Positions 1 to 10,900 of a DNA stretch of 64,000 nt are shown in pieces. The stretch lies in NCBI GenBank assembly GCA_002683405.1, contig NYTH01000039.1, forward strand, positions 48,672-112,671, read 5' to 3'. Source of the stretch: Salinisphaeraceae bacterium. GTDB lineage: Bacteria; Pseudomonadota; Gammaproteobacteria; Nevskiales; Salinisphaeraceae. The notes under the pieces were generated by a model that saw only the letters and a list, made by a program, of their open reading frames with translations, was not told where the DNA came from and did not search any database. The translations under genes were made by a program, and so were the position numbers. Positions within the stretch are counted from its first letter, which is position 1. Each line of letters begins with the position of its first letter.

Positions 1-725
1 TGTCGCCCTACCGGCCGCCGGGCGACACGATCATCGTCGAGCCGCTCGACGGCTCGCCGGCACAGCAGGCTGGCCTGCGGCCGCAGGACAGGGTCAAGGC
101 GGTCAATGGCGAGCCGGTAGCCAGCCCGCAGGCCTTCATCGACTGGGTGAAGGCGCACCCGGGCGAGACAGCGCAGTTCAACATCGAGCGCGACGGCGCG
201 CCGCAGACGCTCAGCGTGCGGATTGGCGCCGAGCAGGATAGTGCTTCGGGCGAGACGACGGGTCGCATCGGCGCCCAGATCGGCATTGACAGCGAGCACT
301 GGGAGGCCATGCAGACCGAACGGCGTCTCGGCCCGCTGGCCGCGGTGCCGGCGGCAGTGTCTGAAACCTGGTCGGTGTCGGCCCTTACGGTCAGGCTGCT
401 CTGGCGCATGGTCACCGGTGACGTGTCCTGGAAGAACATCAGCGGACCGATCCAGATTGCCGATTATGCCGGCAAGACGGCGAGCGTCGGGCTCGAGCCG
501 TTTTTGAGCTTCCTGGCCCTGATCAGCGTCTCTCTGGCCGTGCTCAATCTACTGCCTGTGCCGGTGTTAGACGGCGGGCATCTGCTGTATTATGCGTTCG
601 AATTCGTGCGCGGCAGGCCCTTGTCGGACAAGGTTCAGGCCGCTGGCCAGCAATTGGGTGTGCTGGCACTGCTCATGCTCATGAGCCTGGCGTTCTATAA
701 CGACATTCTTCGCTTGCTGGGATAG
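1..725 (+). CDS. rseP: Site-2 protease RseP, C-terminal part (5' end outside window)
   Basis: Inner-membrane zinc metalloprotease of the sigma-E envelope-stress cascade, which cleaves the anti-sigma factor RseA inside the membrane. The frame is open from base 3, so about 240 residues of a protein usually near 450 are visible. They include a PDZ domain (about residues 5-80, with SPAQQAGL and RVKAVNGEPV), then a membrane segment containing NLLPVPVLDGGH, the second metal-site motif with its Asp, and a final hydrophobic helix ending LRLLG. The HExxH motif lies upstream of the window. The stop is TAG at 723-725. bamA follows after 151 bp, the usual gammaproteobacterial order. Confidence 0.95.
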   Translation, partial: SPYRPPGDTIIVEPLDGSPAQQAGLRPQDRVKAVNGEPVASPQAFIDWVKAHPGETAQFNIERDGAPQTLSVRIGAEQDSASGETTGRIGAQIGIDSEHWEAMQTERRLGPLAAVPAAVSETWSVSALTVRLLWRMVTGDVSWKNISGPIQIADYAGKTASVGLEPFLSFLALISVSLAVLNLLPVPVLDGGHLLYYAFEFVRGRPLSDKVQAAGQQLGVLALLMLMSLAFYNDILRLLG

Positions 726-876
726 GCCCTACTCGACAATAAACAGGGCACCCGGCGCTCTACATCGTAATACTGACTGGCGTGACATCACCGATGATCC
801 TGCATAGGCGCAAGTTTTGGCGCATGTTCGGCCCGCAGGTGGTCGCGTCCGGAATTTCAGGCCGGCGGAGCCTTAT

Positions 877-3216
877 ATGCCTCTGACGACAATTCGTCTG
901 CCCCTGGCGGGCCTGCTTTTGCTGGCCACCAGTATCTGTTCTGCGTTTGACGCGTTCGAAGTCGAGCGGATACAGATTGACGGTCTGCAGCGTCTGGAAG
1001 AGGGCACCGTACTGACCTACCTGCCGTTTTCGGTGGGTGACCGCATGGGAGAGGCTGCGGCACAGCGCTCCATCAGCGCGCTGTACGACACCGGTCTGTT
1101 CGAGGACGTGAGCCTGGGCCGTGAAGGCAATACACTCATCATCCGTATCGAAGAGCGGCCCGAAATCTCCAGCTTTACCATCGAGGGCAACGATGCCATT
1201 GGCGGCGAGCAGCTTATGGAGTCGCTGGCCGAGCAGGGCCTGGCGGAAGGCGAGCTGTTCCGGCGGGCACTGCTGGACCAGGTGTCGCAGGAGATGCGCC
1301 GGCAGTATTACGCCAACGGCTTCTACGGCGTGTCGATCGACACCAAGGTCAACGAGCTGCCGCAAAACCGCGTCGAAATCGACATTCAGGTGGAAGAGGG
1401 CCAGGTCGCGACCATTCGAGATATCAACATCGTTGGCAACGAGGCATTCGAAGACGACGAGCTGTTGAAGATTTTCCAGCTTGAGTCGACCAAATCCTTC
1501 TTCCAGGCACCCATCGACAGCTTCCGCAGCAAGGACCGCTACTCCAAGGAAAAGCTGCTGGGCGATCTCGAGTCGCTGAATTCCTTCTACGAAAACCGCG
1601 GCTACCTGCGCTTCAGCGTGAGCTCGGTGCAGGTGGCGTTGTCGCCCGACAAGCGCGACATCTACCTCACGGTCAATATTCTCGAGGGCGACCAGTACAC
1701 GATCAAGGACTACCGCTTCGCCGGTGACCTGATCGTGCCCGAAGCCAGCCTGCAGCGGCTGGTCGCGGTGCGAAAGGGCGATATCTTCTCGCGGCAACTG
1801 GTGACGACCACGTCCAACCTGATCAGCAGCGGTCTGTCCGACTTCGGCTACGCCTTTGCGGAAGTGGATCCGCTGACGAAGCTGGACGACGAAGAGAAGA
1901 CGGTCGAGCTGACCTTCTTCGTCGAGCCGGGCGATCGGGCCTACGTTCGGCGCATTTCCTTTGCGGGCAACAGCAAGACCGACGACCAGACGCTGCGCCG
2001 CGAAATGCGCCAGTTCGAGGGCGCCGCCTTCTCGCGTCGCGGCGTGGAGCGTTCGCGCACACGATTGCTGCGGCTGCCCTTCATCGAGGACGCCCAGGTC
2101 GAAACCGAACCGGTGCCCGGCTCGGACGATCTCGTGGACGTCAAGTTCGACGTACGGGAACGGGCCGCAGGCACCATTCAGGCCGGTGTGGGCTTCTCCG
2201 ATGCCCAGGGTTTCCTGATCAACGGCAGCGTCACGCACTCCAACTTCCGCGGCACCGGTCACCGCCTGAGCCTGCGCGCCGAAACCAACGATTTCGCGCA
2301 GGTGGTCTCCGCCAGCTGGACCGATCCCTATTTCACGGAGGACGGCATCAGCCGCACGCTGTCCGCCTTCTACCGGAATACCGATCAGGTCATCCGCTTT
2401 GGTTCGGGTTTCGATCTGAACACGATTGGCGGCAGCATGACCTTTGGTATTCCCATCAGCGAATACTCGTCGATTCGCCTGGGCGTGGGCCTGGAGAAGA
2501 CCGAGATCACCACGCTGCTCATCCCCGGCCTGGTGACCAGCCAGCTGGCCGAGTTCGTGCTGGAGAACGGCCGCGACTTCACGCAGTACGAAATCCGCAC
2601 CGGCTGGGTACGCGATACGCGCAACCGCACCTTCTTCCCCACGCGGGGGACATCCACGGCCGTCAATTTCGACGTGAAGGTGCCGGGTAGCGACCTCGAG
2701 TACTACATTGCCACCTTCACGCACGAGCGCTACTTTCCCTTCGGCCGCTGGCTGGGCAAGTATCTGAGCGACAAGGTGGTGCTGGGTTCGGAGATACGCG
2801 TGGCCGACGCCGTGCAGTATGGTGCGGGTGAAGACGTGCCGCCCTATGACAACTTCTTTGCCGGCGGCGCCCGCACGGTGCGCGGTTTCGAGGACGGCAG
2901 CCTCGGCCCGCGCGACGATTTCGATAATCCCTTCGGCGGCCAGTTCATCACCACCATGCAGAACGAGCTGGTTATCCCGACGTTCCTGGAGAGCGACGGC
3001 AAATCCACCCGGCTGAGCCTGTTCTACGACATCGGCAACGTGTTCCGCGGCGCCGACGAGTTCGAGACGAGTGAGTTGCGCAAGTCTGCGGGCGTCGCGC
3101 TGGACTGGTTCACGCCGTTCTTCGGCCTGCTGCGGGTCAGTTATGCCGCCTATGTCGATGCACAGGACGGCGACGACGAAGATCGCTTCCAGTTCAGTTT
3201 CGGTGTGGGGTTATAG
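877..3216 (+). CDS. bamA: Outer-membrane protein assembly factor BamA
   Basis: Central Omp85 component of the BAM complex, which folds and inserts beta-barrel proteins into the outer membrane. I chose ATG 877 because it follows GGCGGAG by 6 nt and begins a clean signal peptide (MPLTTIRLPLAGLLLLATSICSA); an upstream in-frame ATG at 817 would add 20 non-signal-like residues. The product is 779 aa. Five POTRA units occupy roughly residues 23-420, followed by a 16-strand barrel. The L6 signature VRGF is at residues 668-671. The C-terminus FSFGVGL ends in Leu rather than the usual aromatic residue. It sits between rseP and skp, as in most Gammaproteobacteria. Confidence 0.97.
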   Translation: MPLTTIRLPLAGLLLLATSICSAFDAFEVERIQIDGLQRLEEGTVLTYLPFSVGDRMGEAAAQRSISALYDTGLFEDVSLGREGNTLIIRIEERPEISSFTIEGNDAIGGEQLMESLAEQGLAEGELFRRALLDQVSQEMRRQYYANGFYGVSIDTKVNELPQNRVEIDIQVEEGQVATIRDINIVGNEAFEDDELLKIFQLESTKSFFQAPIDSFRSKDRYSKEKLLGDLESLNSFYENRGYLRFSVSSVQVALSPDKRDIYLTVNILEGDQYTIKDYRFAGDLIVPEASLQRLVAVRKGDIFSRQLVTTTSNLISSGLSDFGYAFAEVDPLTKLDDEEKTVELTFFVEPGDRAYVRRISFAGNSKTDDQTLRREMRQFEGAAFSRRGVERSRTRLLRLPFIEDAQVETEPVPGSDDLVDVKFDVRERAAGTIQAGVGFSDAQGFLINGSVTHSNFRGTGHRLSLRAETNDFAQVVSASWTDPYFTEDGISRTLSAFYRNTDQVIRFGSGFDLNTIGGSMTFGIPISEYSSIRLGVGLEKTEITTLLIPGLVTSQLAEFVLENGRDFTQYEIRTGWVRDTRNRTFFPTRGTSTAVNFDVKVPGSDLEYYIATFTHERYFPFGRWLGKYLSDKVVLGSEIRVADAVQYGAGEDVPPYDNFFAGGARTVRGFEDGSLGPRDDFDNPFGGQFITTMQNELVIPTFLESDGKSTRLSLFYDIGNVFRGADEFETSELRKSAGVALDWFTPFFGLLRVSYAAYVDAQDGDDEDRFQFSFGVGL

Positions 3217-3303
3217 GGCCACAATGGTCGGCCCCCGCTCGCAGGGGCGGCCGGAACCGGCCTGTTTCGACAGACACAAACGTTTGATATTGCACAGGAG
3301 TAA

Positions 3304-3831
3304 ATGATGAATCAGCAGATTATCCGGCGCCTGGGCCGCGCATTTGTCCCGTTCGTGGCCGTATTTGCCGTGGCGGCCTCGATGCCGGCGGCCGCCCAGG
3401 ACATCAAGATCGGTGTCGTGAACATCCCCAAGCTCCTGCTGACCTCGCCGCAGTTCAAGCAGGCGAAGGAAAGCATGGAGGCCAAGTTCTCCAAGCGGAA
3501 GGACGAACTCGAATCCAAGCGCGAGCGCTTTCAGTCTGATGTGGAGCGTCTCAAGCGGGACGGCTCGGTGATGAGCCAGTCGGCGCGCGAGAAGCTTGAA
3601 TCGCAGCTGCGGGACGACCAGCGCCAGCTCAAACTACTCCAGGAAGAGTATGCCGAAGACGTGCAGCTCGCCGAGCAGAAGGAAATGGAGTCGATCCGTA
3701 ACGACATCTTCGAGGTGATCGAACGGGTCGCCAAGCGCGAGAAGTACGACCTGATGCTGGCCGAGGGCATCATTTACGCGGCGGACAGCGTCGATATCAC
3801 CGAAAAGGTTGCTGCCGAGCTGAAGCGCTAG
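3304..3831 (+). CDS. skp: Periplasmic chaperone Skp/OmpH
   Basis: Periplasmic holdase that carries unfolded outer-membrane proteins to BamA. The 175-aa product has a signal peptide ending near MPAAAQ, a short beta strand (DIKIGVVNIPKLL) and a long charged helical arm (about residues 50-130), the tentacle architecture of the family. ATG 3304 and ATG 3307 are adjacent; AGGAG at 3296-3300 is better spaced for 3307, so the true protein may start one residue later. It follows bamA by 87 bp and precedes lpxD by 13 bp, so it is probably cotranscribed. Confidence 0.93.
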   Translation: MMNQQIIRRLGRAFVPFVAVFAVAASMPAAAQDIKIGVVNIPKLLLTSPQFKQAKESMEAKFSKRKDELESKRERFQSDVERLKRDGSVMSQSAREKLESQLRDDQRQLKLLQEEYAEDVQLAEQKEMESIRNDIFEVIERVAKREKYDLMLAEGIIYAADSVDITEKVAAELKR

Positions 3832-3844
3832 TCCGCGAGGCGTC

Positions 3845-4888
3845 ATGAGCGTAACGCTCGGCGACATCGCCCGGCGCTTCGACCTGAAGCTGAACGGGGA
3901 TGCCGATACGCCGGTGCAGGGCGTGTGCAGCCTGGCGCCCGGCGAACCGGGTCATCTGGCGTATCTGGCTGACGACAAGCAGGCCGGGCATCTGGCGGAC
4001 TCCTGCGCTGCGGCCTTCATTCTGGCGCCGGCCCGGGCCAGCGCTGCCCCGGGCCCGGCGCTGCTCACCGACAACCCGAAGCTGGCCTTTGCCCGGGTAG
4101 CGAGTCTGTTCGATGCGCCGCGCCCGCCTGCGGGCGTCCACGAAAGCGCCATCGTGGGCGAGGGCGCCCGCATTGCCGATACTGCGTCAATTGGCGCGCG
4201 CGTGGTCGTCGGTCGGAATGTCGAGATCGAGGACGGCGCCTGTCTTTATCCGGGTGTGGTGATCAATGATGACTGCGTTGTCGGCGCGGACAGCGTTGTG
4301 GGCCCGAACGTCGTCTTCCGGCAGAAAGTGCGCACGGGGGCGCGCTGTCGCATCGGCTCGGGCACGGTTCTGGGTGAGCGGGGTTTCGGCCTGGCGCAGG
4401 ACGCTGGCCGCTGGGTCGCCATTCCGCAGCTGGGCGGCGTGCGTCTGGCTGACGATGTCGAAATAGGCGCCAACTGCACCATCGACTGCGGCGCGCTGGG
4501 TGATACCGTGATCGAGGAGGGCGCCAAGCTCGACGACCAGATTCACATTGCCCACAACTGCCGAATCGGCGCCCATACGGTGATCGCCGGCTGCTCCGGC
4601 GTGGCGGGCAGCACCGATATCGGCGCGCACTGCGTGATCGGCGGCGGCGTTGGCGTGGCCGACCATGTGACCATCGTGGACGGCGTGATCGTGACCGGGG
4701 GCGCGCAGGTGCACTCCAGCATTCGCAAGCCCGGCATGTATTCTTCCCAGTTCCGGGTCATGCCGCACCGCGAGTGGTTCAAGCGCCTGGTGCATTTTCG
4801 CAACATCGGCAAGATGGATGCGCGGATCCGCAAGCTGGAACAGCAGGCCGCTTCAGGCGGCCGAGAAAAACAAGCCAAAGGGGATTAG
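3845..4888 (+). CDS. lpxD: UDP-3-O-acyl-glucosamine N-acyltransferase LpxD
   Basis: Third committed step of lipid A synthesis: transfers a 3-hydroxyacyl chain from ACP to the 2-amino group of UDP-3-O-acylglucosamine in the cytoplasm. 347 aa. An N-terminal uridine-binding domain (about 1-100) precedes a left-handed parallel beta-helix of hexapeptide repeats (about 100-300) and a C-terminal helix. The catalytic His lies in DDQIHIAHNCRIG. LpxD trimers share the beta-helix fold with LpxA, encoded two genes downstream. fabZ begins 2 nt after the TAG stop. Confidence 0.96.
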   Translation: MSVTLGDIARRFDLKLNGDADTPVQGVCSLAPGEPGHLAYLADDKQAGHLADSCAAAFILAPARASAAPGPALLTDNPKLAFARVASLFDAPRPPAGVHESAIVGEGARIADTASIGARVVVGRNVEIEDGACLYPGVVINDDCVVGADSVVGPNVVFRQKVRTGARCRIGSGTVLGERGFGLAQDAGRWVAIPQLGGVRLADDVEIGANCTIDCGALGDTVIEEGAKLDDQIHIAHNCRIGAHTVIAGCSGVAGSTDIGAHCVIGGGVGVADHVTIVDGVIVTGGAQVHSSIRKPGMYSSQFRVMPHREWFKRLVHFRNIGKMDARIRKLEQQAASGGREKQAKGD

Positions 4889-4890
4889 CA

Positions 4891-5346
4891 ATGACCGACG
4901 CGGTCATGGACGTCAAAGCCATACTGGACCAGATTCCGCACCGCTATCCGTTTCTGCTGGTGGACCGGGTGGTGGAGCTGCTGCCGGGTGAATCAATCAC
5001 GGCCATCAAGAACGTCACCATCAACGAGCCGTTCTTCCAGGGCCACTTCCCCGGTGAGCCGGTCATGCCCGGTGTGCTCATGCTCGAGGCGCTGGCCCAA
5101 GCAGGCCTGCTGCTGGGCTTCGCCAGCGTCGAGGACCGCGAAGAGGGCACCCTGGTGTTTTTTGCCGGGATCGACAACGCCCGCTTCAAGCGGCAGGTGG
5201 TCCCGGGGGATCAGCTGACGCTGAAGGTCTGGTACAAGGGCGGACGGCGCAAGCTGTGGAAATTTCACGCCGAAGCCTCCGTCGAAGGGCAGCTGGCCTG
5301 CTCGGCGGATGTTCTGGCCATACCGGTGTCTCCCAATGACCGTTAG
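4891..5346 (+). CDS. fabZ: 3-hydroxyacyl-ACP dehydratase FabZ
   Basis: Dehydrates (3R)-hydroxyacyl-ACP in type II fatty-acid elongation and so competes with LpxA/LpxD for the same substrate pool. 151 aa, hotdog fold. HRYPFLLVDRV and the active-site block GHFPGEPVMPGVL followed by EALAQ carry the catalytic His and Glu. ATG 4891 is preceded by AAGGGG at a 7-nt gap and gives a family-typical length; the longer open frame from 4774 lies inside lpxD and was rejected. The last 11 nt overlap lpxA, implying translational coupling. Confidence 0.97.
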   Translation: MTDAVMDVKAILDQIPHRYPFLLVDRVVELLPGESITAIKNVTINEPFFQGHFPGEPVMPGVLMLEALAQAGLLLGFASVEDREEGTLVFFAGIDNARFKRQVVPGDQLTLKVWYKGGRRKLWKFHAEASVEGQLACSADVLAIPVSPNDR

Positions 5347-6124
5347 CGCCAACGGAATCCATCCCACTGCGGTCATCGATCCCGGCGCTCAGCTGGCGGA
5401 CGACGTCAGCGTGGGGGCCTATAGCGTGATCGGGGCCGATGTTGAAATCGGCGCCGGCACCCGGATTGGTCCGCACGCCGTGATTCACGGCCCCACGCGC
5501 ATCGGCCGGGACAATCAGATCTACCAGTTCACCTCCATTGGCGAAGCGCCTCAGCACATGGCGTACAAGGAGGAGCCCACCCGGGTGGAAATCGGCGACC
5601 GCAATATTTTCCGCGAGTTCTGCACGGTGCATCGCGGCACGGTGATCGACCAGAGCCTGACGGCCATCGGCAACGACAACCTGCTCATGGCCTATGTGCA
5701 CGTGGCACACGACTGCGTGCTGGGTAACCACATCATCATGGCCAATGGCGCCAGCCTGGCCGGCCATGTGCGGATTGCCGATCGCTGCCTGTTCGGCGGG
5801 TTCGCCATGGTCCATCAGAACGCCCGCGTCGGCCGGCTGGCGTTTCTGGGCTATTCCACGGGGCTGGTGCTGGATCTGCCCCCCTACACGCGCTGCGCGG
5901 ATCACGTGGCCAAACCGCACGGCATCAATTCGGTAGGGATGCGTCGTGCCGGCTACACAAACGAAGAAATCGCCCAGGCCAAGCAGTGCTACAAGATCAT
6001 CTACCGGTCCAGCCTGCTGCTGAACGAGGCGCAGAAGGAGCTCGAGTCCATGGCCGCCGATTCGGCTATCGCCGGGGATTTCGTCGAGTTCATCAAGCTG
6101 TCGAAACGCGGCCTCATTCGCTAA
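5336..6124 (+). CDS. lpxA: UDP-N-acetylglucosamine O-acyltransferase LpxA
   Basis: First step of lipid A synthesis, the O-acylation of UDP-GlcNAc. 262 aa, the same length as the E. coli enzyme, when started at ATG 5336 inside the end of fabZ; an upstream ATG at 5309 would add nine unconserved residues. Hexapeptide repeats fill about residues 8-190, with the catalytic His in YVHVAHDCVLGN, and an alpha-helical C-terminal domain follows (NEEIAQAKQCYKIIYRSSL). lpxB follows after 28 bp. Confidence 0.97.
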   Translation: MTVSANGIHPTAVIDPGAQLADDVSVGAYSVIGADVEIGAGTRIGPHAVIHGPTRIGRDNQIYQFTSIGEAPQHMAYKEEPTRVEIGDRNIFREFCTVHRGTVIDQSLTAIGNDNLLMAYVHVAHDCVLGNHIIMANGASLAGHVRIADRCLFGGFAMVHQNARVGRLAFLGYSTGLVLDLPPYTRCADHVAKPHGINSVGMRRAGYTNEEIAQAKQCYKIIYRSSLLLNEAQKELESMAADSAIAGDFVEFIKLSKRGLIR

Positions 6125-6152
6125 CGGGTCCGCCGGCCATGCAGGGGGCCCC

Positions 6153-7334
6153 ATGCCGGTAGAGACGCCGCAATCGTCCGGCCCGGAACCCAGCTTCGCG
6201 CTGGTGGCCGGAGAGCTATCCGGCGACCGGCTTGGCGCCGGCTTGATTCGCGCGTTGCGCAAGCGCTACCCCCAGGCCCGCTTCGAGGGCGTCACCGGGC
6301 CGGAAATGGTGGCCGAGGGCTGTCACAGCCTGGCGGATGTGGAAGCCCTTTCGCTGTTCGGGGTGGGTGAGGTCATCCGCGAAATACCGCGGCTGCTGCG
6401 GCTCCGGCGTGATCTGAAAAAGCATTTTCTGACCCGGCGGCCCGACGTTTTCGTCGGGATTGACGCCCCGGCGTTCAACAACACGCTCGAGGCACAACTG
6501 CGCGCCGGCGGGCTGAAGACGGCCCATTACGTGTGCCCCACGGTCTGGGCCTGGCGCAAGGGCCGCGTGCGTCACATCCGGCGGGCGGTCGACCTGATGC
6601 TCTCCATCTTCCCCTTCGAGTTGCCGTTTCTGCAGGAAAACGGCGTGCCCGCGCGCTATGTGGGTCATCCGCTGGCGGACGAGTTGCCGATCAACCCGGA
6701 TCAGGCGGCTGCGCGCCGCGCCCTGAGGCTTGAGGCCGGCACACAGTATCTCGCGCTGCTGCCGGGCAGCCGGCGGTCGGAAGTGGCGCAGCTGGGCCGG
6801 CCGCTGCTGGAAACGGCTGCCTGGCTGCACGAGCGTCTGCCCGCGCTGCGGTTCGTTGCGCCGCTCGCAACGGCCCGCGTACGCGAAATCTTCGAAGCGC
6901 AGGTGGCGGAGTTTGCGCCTGACCTGCCGCTGACCTGCGTGGATGGCCAGTCTCGCGCTGTGTTGACCGCCAGCGATACCGCGCTGCTGGCCTCCGGAAC
7001 GGCCACGCTGGAAGCCGCGCTGCTGAAAACGCCCATGGTGGTGGTCTACGTGCTCACGCCGTTCAATACGGTGCTGGCCCGCGCCTTTGGCCTGGACCGG
7101 CTGGAATTTTTCAGCATGCCCAATCTGGTGGCCGGGCGCGGGCTGGTCCCCGAATACCGGCAGCAGCAGGTGCGTCCGGACATTCTGGGCATGTGGACGT
7201 ATCAGCTGCTGACGTCGGCATCGGCGCGCCAGCGTCAGCTTGATGGCTTCAAGGCCATCCACGAGGTGCTGCGCTGCAATGCGGATGAACAGGCCGCCGA
7301 TGCCATTGCGGCGCTGCTGGCGGATCGCGCGTGA
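6153..7334 (+). CDS. lpxB: Lipid A disaccharide synthase LpxB
   Basis: GT19 glycosyltransferase that joins UDP-diacylglucosamine and lipid X to form the lipid A disaccharide at the inner face of the membrane. 393 aa. Recognisable blocks are [16 protein letters not shown] near the N-terminus, [32 protein letters not shown] and [10 protein letters not shown]. The C-terminal half holds the nucleotide-sugar site ([19 protein letters not shown]). Its TGA overlaps the GTG start of rnhB by 4 nt. Confidence 0.96.
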   Translation: MPVETPQSSGPEPSFALVAGELSGDRLGAGLIRALRKRYPQARFEGVTGPEMVAEGCHSLADVEALSLFGVGEVIREIPRLLRLRRDLKKHFLTRRPDVFVGIDAPAFNNTLEAQLRAGGLKTAHYVCPTVWAWRKGRVRHIRRAVDLMLSIFPFELPFLQENGVPARYVGHPLADELPINPDQAAARRALRLEAGTQYLALLPGSRRSEVAQLGRPLLETAAWLHERLPALRFVAPLATARVREIFEAQVAEFAPDLPLTCVDGQSRAVLTASDTALLASGTATLEAALLKTPMVVVYVLTPFNTVLARAFGLDRLEFFSMPNLVAGRGLVPEYRQQQVRPDILGMWTYQLLTSASARQRQLDGFKAIHEVLRCNADEQAADAIAALLADRA

Positions 7335-7921
7335 GCGGCCCCTGCGTTGCCGGCGTGGACGAAGCTGGCCGTGGACCGCTGGCGGGACCCGTCGTGGCGG
7401 CGGCGGTCATTCTGCCCGACGACGCCGATCTGCCGGGCCTGACGGACTCCAAGAAACTCACGGCCGCGCGCCGGGTTGCGCTGGCCGGGCAGATTCGCGG
7501 CCAGGCGCTGGCCTGGGCGATCGCCCAGGCCAGTGTCGAGGAGATCGAACAGCTGAATATCCTCCGGGCCAGCCTGCTCGCCATGCGGCGGGCGGTGTTG
7601 TCGCTCGCGCGGTCGCCCGAGTCAGTGGTTGTGGACGGTAATCAGCTGCCCGACCTGCCCATGCCGGCCCGCTCGATCGTCGGCGGTGATGGCCTGGTGG
7701 CCAGCATCAGCGCGGCCTCGGTGCTGGCCAAGGTGGATCGCGACGCCCGCATGGCAGCGCTGGATGCGGTCTATCCCGTTTACGGCTTCGCCCGCCACAA
7801 GGGTTACGGCACGCGCGAGCACCTGGACGCGCTGGCGCAATTCGGCCCGTGTCCGATCCACCGGCGGGGCTTTGCACCCGTTCGCAGCGCCCAGCAGGCC
7901 TTTGATTTCGGTGCCTCGTGA
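7331..7921 (+). CDS. rnhB: Ribonuclease HII
   Basis: Cleaves RNA in RNA-DNA hybrids, including single misincorporated ribonucleotides. 196 aa. GTG start at 7331 inside the lpxB stop (GTGA). The metal-binding carboxylates are visible in [25 protein letters not shown] and [11 protein letters not shown], and [13 protein letters not shown] is the conserved C-terminal block. It sits between lpxB and dnaE, as in Pseudomonas and Xanthomonas. Confidence 0.96.
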   Translation: MSGPCVAGVDEAGRGPLAGPVVAAAVILPDDADLPGLTDSKKLTAARRVALAGQIRGQALAWAIAQASVEEIEQLNILRASLLAMRRAVLSLARSPESVVVDGNQLPDLPMPARSIVGGDGLVASISAASVLAKVDRDARMAALDAVYPVYGFARHKGYGTREHLDALAQFGPCPIHRRGFAPVRSAQQAFDFGAS

Positions 7922-7975
7922 ACGGCGCCGCACACGGCGGCTTTCGATGGAATTCTTTCGCGTTAACATAGCCGG

Positions 7976-10900
7976 ATGAGCCGGCCGTTCGTCCATCTGA
8001 GGATTCATAGCGAGTACTCCCTGTCCGACGGGATGGTGCGTATTCCGGCACTCATGAAAGCCCTGCAGGCGGCCGGTATGCCCGCCGTGGCCATCAGCGA
8101 CAACAGCAACCTGTTCGCGATGGTCAAGTTCTACCGCGCCGCGCTGGGTGCCGGCATCAAGCCGATCATTGGCGCGGATATCTGGGTGACGGGGGACGAC
8201 GAGCAGGCCCATCGGCTGACGCTGTTCTGTCAGAACGAAACGGGCTATCGCAACCTCAGTCAGGTGCTCACCGAGAGCTATCTGCAGGGGCAGAAGGGCG
8301 GCCGCGCGACGACGTCTGCCTCGCTGCTGGCCCGACACAGCGACGGGCTGATCGCGCTGTCCGGCGCGCAGCAGGGCGAGGTTGGCCGAGCGCTGCTCGC
8401 CGGCCACCGCGACGCCGCGCGTGACCGGGCGCAAGCCTGGGCCGGGATGTTTCCCGGACGCTACTACCTTGAACTGTGCCGTACCGGCCGGCCGGACGAG
8501 GAAGCCTGCACCAACGCCAGCGCCGAGCTGGCGGCCGAGCTGGAGCTGCCGGTGGTGGCCACCAACGATGTCCGGTTCGTCGCCCCGGAGGATTTCGAGG
8601 CGCACGAGGTGCGTGTCTGTATTCACGATGGCTACACGCTGGATGACGCGCGCCGCCCCCGGCGCTATTCGCAAGCGCAGTACCTGAAGACCGCCGAGGC
8701 CATGGCGGCGCTGTTCGAGGATATTCCCGAAGCGCTCGACAATACCGTCGAGATTGCGCGGCGCTGCAACCTCCAGCTGAGTCTGGGCAAGAATTTCCTG
8801 CCCGATTTCCCCGTACCCGAAGGCCACGACGCGGATTCGTTCTTGCGTGCCGACTCGGCGCGACGCCTGGAAATGCGTCTGGCCGAGCTTTTTCCGGATG
8901 AGGCGGAACGCCAGGCGCAGCGTGCGACCTACGAACAGCGCCTGCAGGTCGAGCTGGACGTCATCAGCAACATGGGGTTCCCGGGCTATTTCCTGATCGT
9001 GGCCGATTTCATCGAGTGGGCCCGCAACAACGGCGTGCCGGTGGGCCCGGGCCGTGGTTCCGGTGCCGGCTCTCTGGTGGCTTATGCCATGGGCATAACC
9101 GACCTGGATCCATTGGCTTACGATCTTCTGTTCGAGCGTTTTCTGAACCCGGAACGCGTGTCGATGCCCGACTTTGATATTGATTTCTGCATGGACGGGC
9201 GGGATCGCGTCATCGACTACGTGGCGCAGCGCTACGGCGAGCGCCGGGTGTCGCAGATCATCACCTACGGCAGCATGGCCGCCAAGGCCGTCATCCGCGA
9301 CGTGGGCCGGGTGCTCGGGCACGGCTATGGCTACGTCGACCGGATTGCCAAGCAGGTGCCCTTTGCCGTCGACATGACGCTCGACAAGGCGCTGGGTTTT
9401 GCCAAAGGCAAGGATGGCGCCGACGACGAGAAGCTGAAGAACCAGTTCTCGCAGGAATTGCGCCAGAGCTACGATACGGACGAGGAGGTGCGCTACCTCA
9501 TTGACATGGCGCGGTCGCTTGAAGGTCTGACCCGTAATCCGGGCAAGCACGCCGGCGGCGTGGTGATCTCCCCGGCCGACCTGACCGAATTCACGCCGCT
9601 GTACTGTGAGCCGGGCGGCGGCAACCGCGTGACGCAGTTCGACAAGGACGATGTCGAGGCCGTCGGCCTGGTCAAGTTCGACTTTCTGGGGCTACGGACG
9701 CTCACGATCATTGACCGCGCGGTGCATATCGTCAACGAAGTGCGGCAGAAGAAGGGTGAAAATCCTCTGGATATCAGGCAGTTGCCGCTGGATGACAAGG
9801 CGGCTTATAACCTGTTGCGCAAGGGCGAGACGACGGCGGTCTTCCAGCTGGAATCCAGCGGCATGCGGCGCCTGATCAAGCGGCTGCTGCCCGACCAGTT
9901 CGAGGATATCGTGGCCCTGGTGGCCCTGTACCGGCCGGGTCCGCTGGAATCCGGCATGGTCGACGACTACTGCGATCGCAAGCACGGGCAGAAGGTGGTC
10001 TATCCGCACCCCAGGCTGGAAAAGGTGCTCGAACCCACCTATGGCGTGATCCTCTACCAGGAGCAGGTCATGCAGATCGCCCAGGAACTGGCGGGCTATA
10101 GCCTGGGCGGGGCCGATCTGCTGCGGCGGGCGATGGGCAAGAAAAAGGTCGAGGAAATGGCGAAGCAGCGCCAGGTCTTCGTCGACGGCGCCGCCGAGCG
10201 TGGCGTGGAAGCGGACAACGCCGGCTATATCTTCGATCTGATCGAGAAATTCGCCGGTTACGGCTTCAACAAATCCCACTCGGCGGCCTACGCGCTGGTG
10301 TCCTACCAGACCGCCTGGCTCAAGGCGCATCACCCGGCCGCCTTCATGTGCGCGGTGCTCTCGGCGGACATGGATCACACCGACAAGGTCGTGACCATGA
10401 TCGACGAGTGCCACCGCATGGATATCGAAGTCCATGCGCCCAACGTCAATCACTCCGGCTACGACTTCACCACGATCGACGAGCACGGAATTCGCTACGG
10501 TCTGGGCGCGCTCAAGGGCGTGGGCCGGGGCGCCATCGAAGCCATTATCGCCGAGCGGGACCGGGGCGGGGCGTTTACCGACCTGTTCGAGTTCTGCCGC
10601 CGAATCGATACCTCGAAAACCAATCGCCGTATGCTCGAGGCGATGATCCGTGCCGGCGCCCTGGACGACCTGGGGCCCAACCGCGCCAGCCTGGTCCACG
10701 GCCTGGGCCGCGCGCTGACGGCCGCCGAGCAGCAGCGCAACGCGGCCAGTGCCGGCCAGAATGACCTGTTCGGCATGGCCGAGCCGGACGCCACGCCGGT
10801 GTTCAGCCTGCAGGCCATCGAGGACTGGTCGGATGATGATCGGTTGCGGGCCGAGCGCGAGACGCTGGGGCTGTATCTGTCGGGTCATCCCATCACGGCC

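Noticed and set aside
760..2724. 654-codon open frame on the minus strand opposite bamA
   Set aside because: Shadow of a GC-rich coding strand; no homology, and bamA on the plus strand is certain. The same applies to the long minus-strand frames opposite lpxD, dnaE, pyrG and eno and to the plus-strand frames opposite the suf operon and the kinase.
3207..3216. BamA truncated because its last residue is Leu rather than an aromatic
   Set aside because: The barrel is full length and the C-terminal strand FQFSFGVGL otherwise fits; the final residue varies among BamA proteins.
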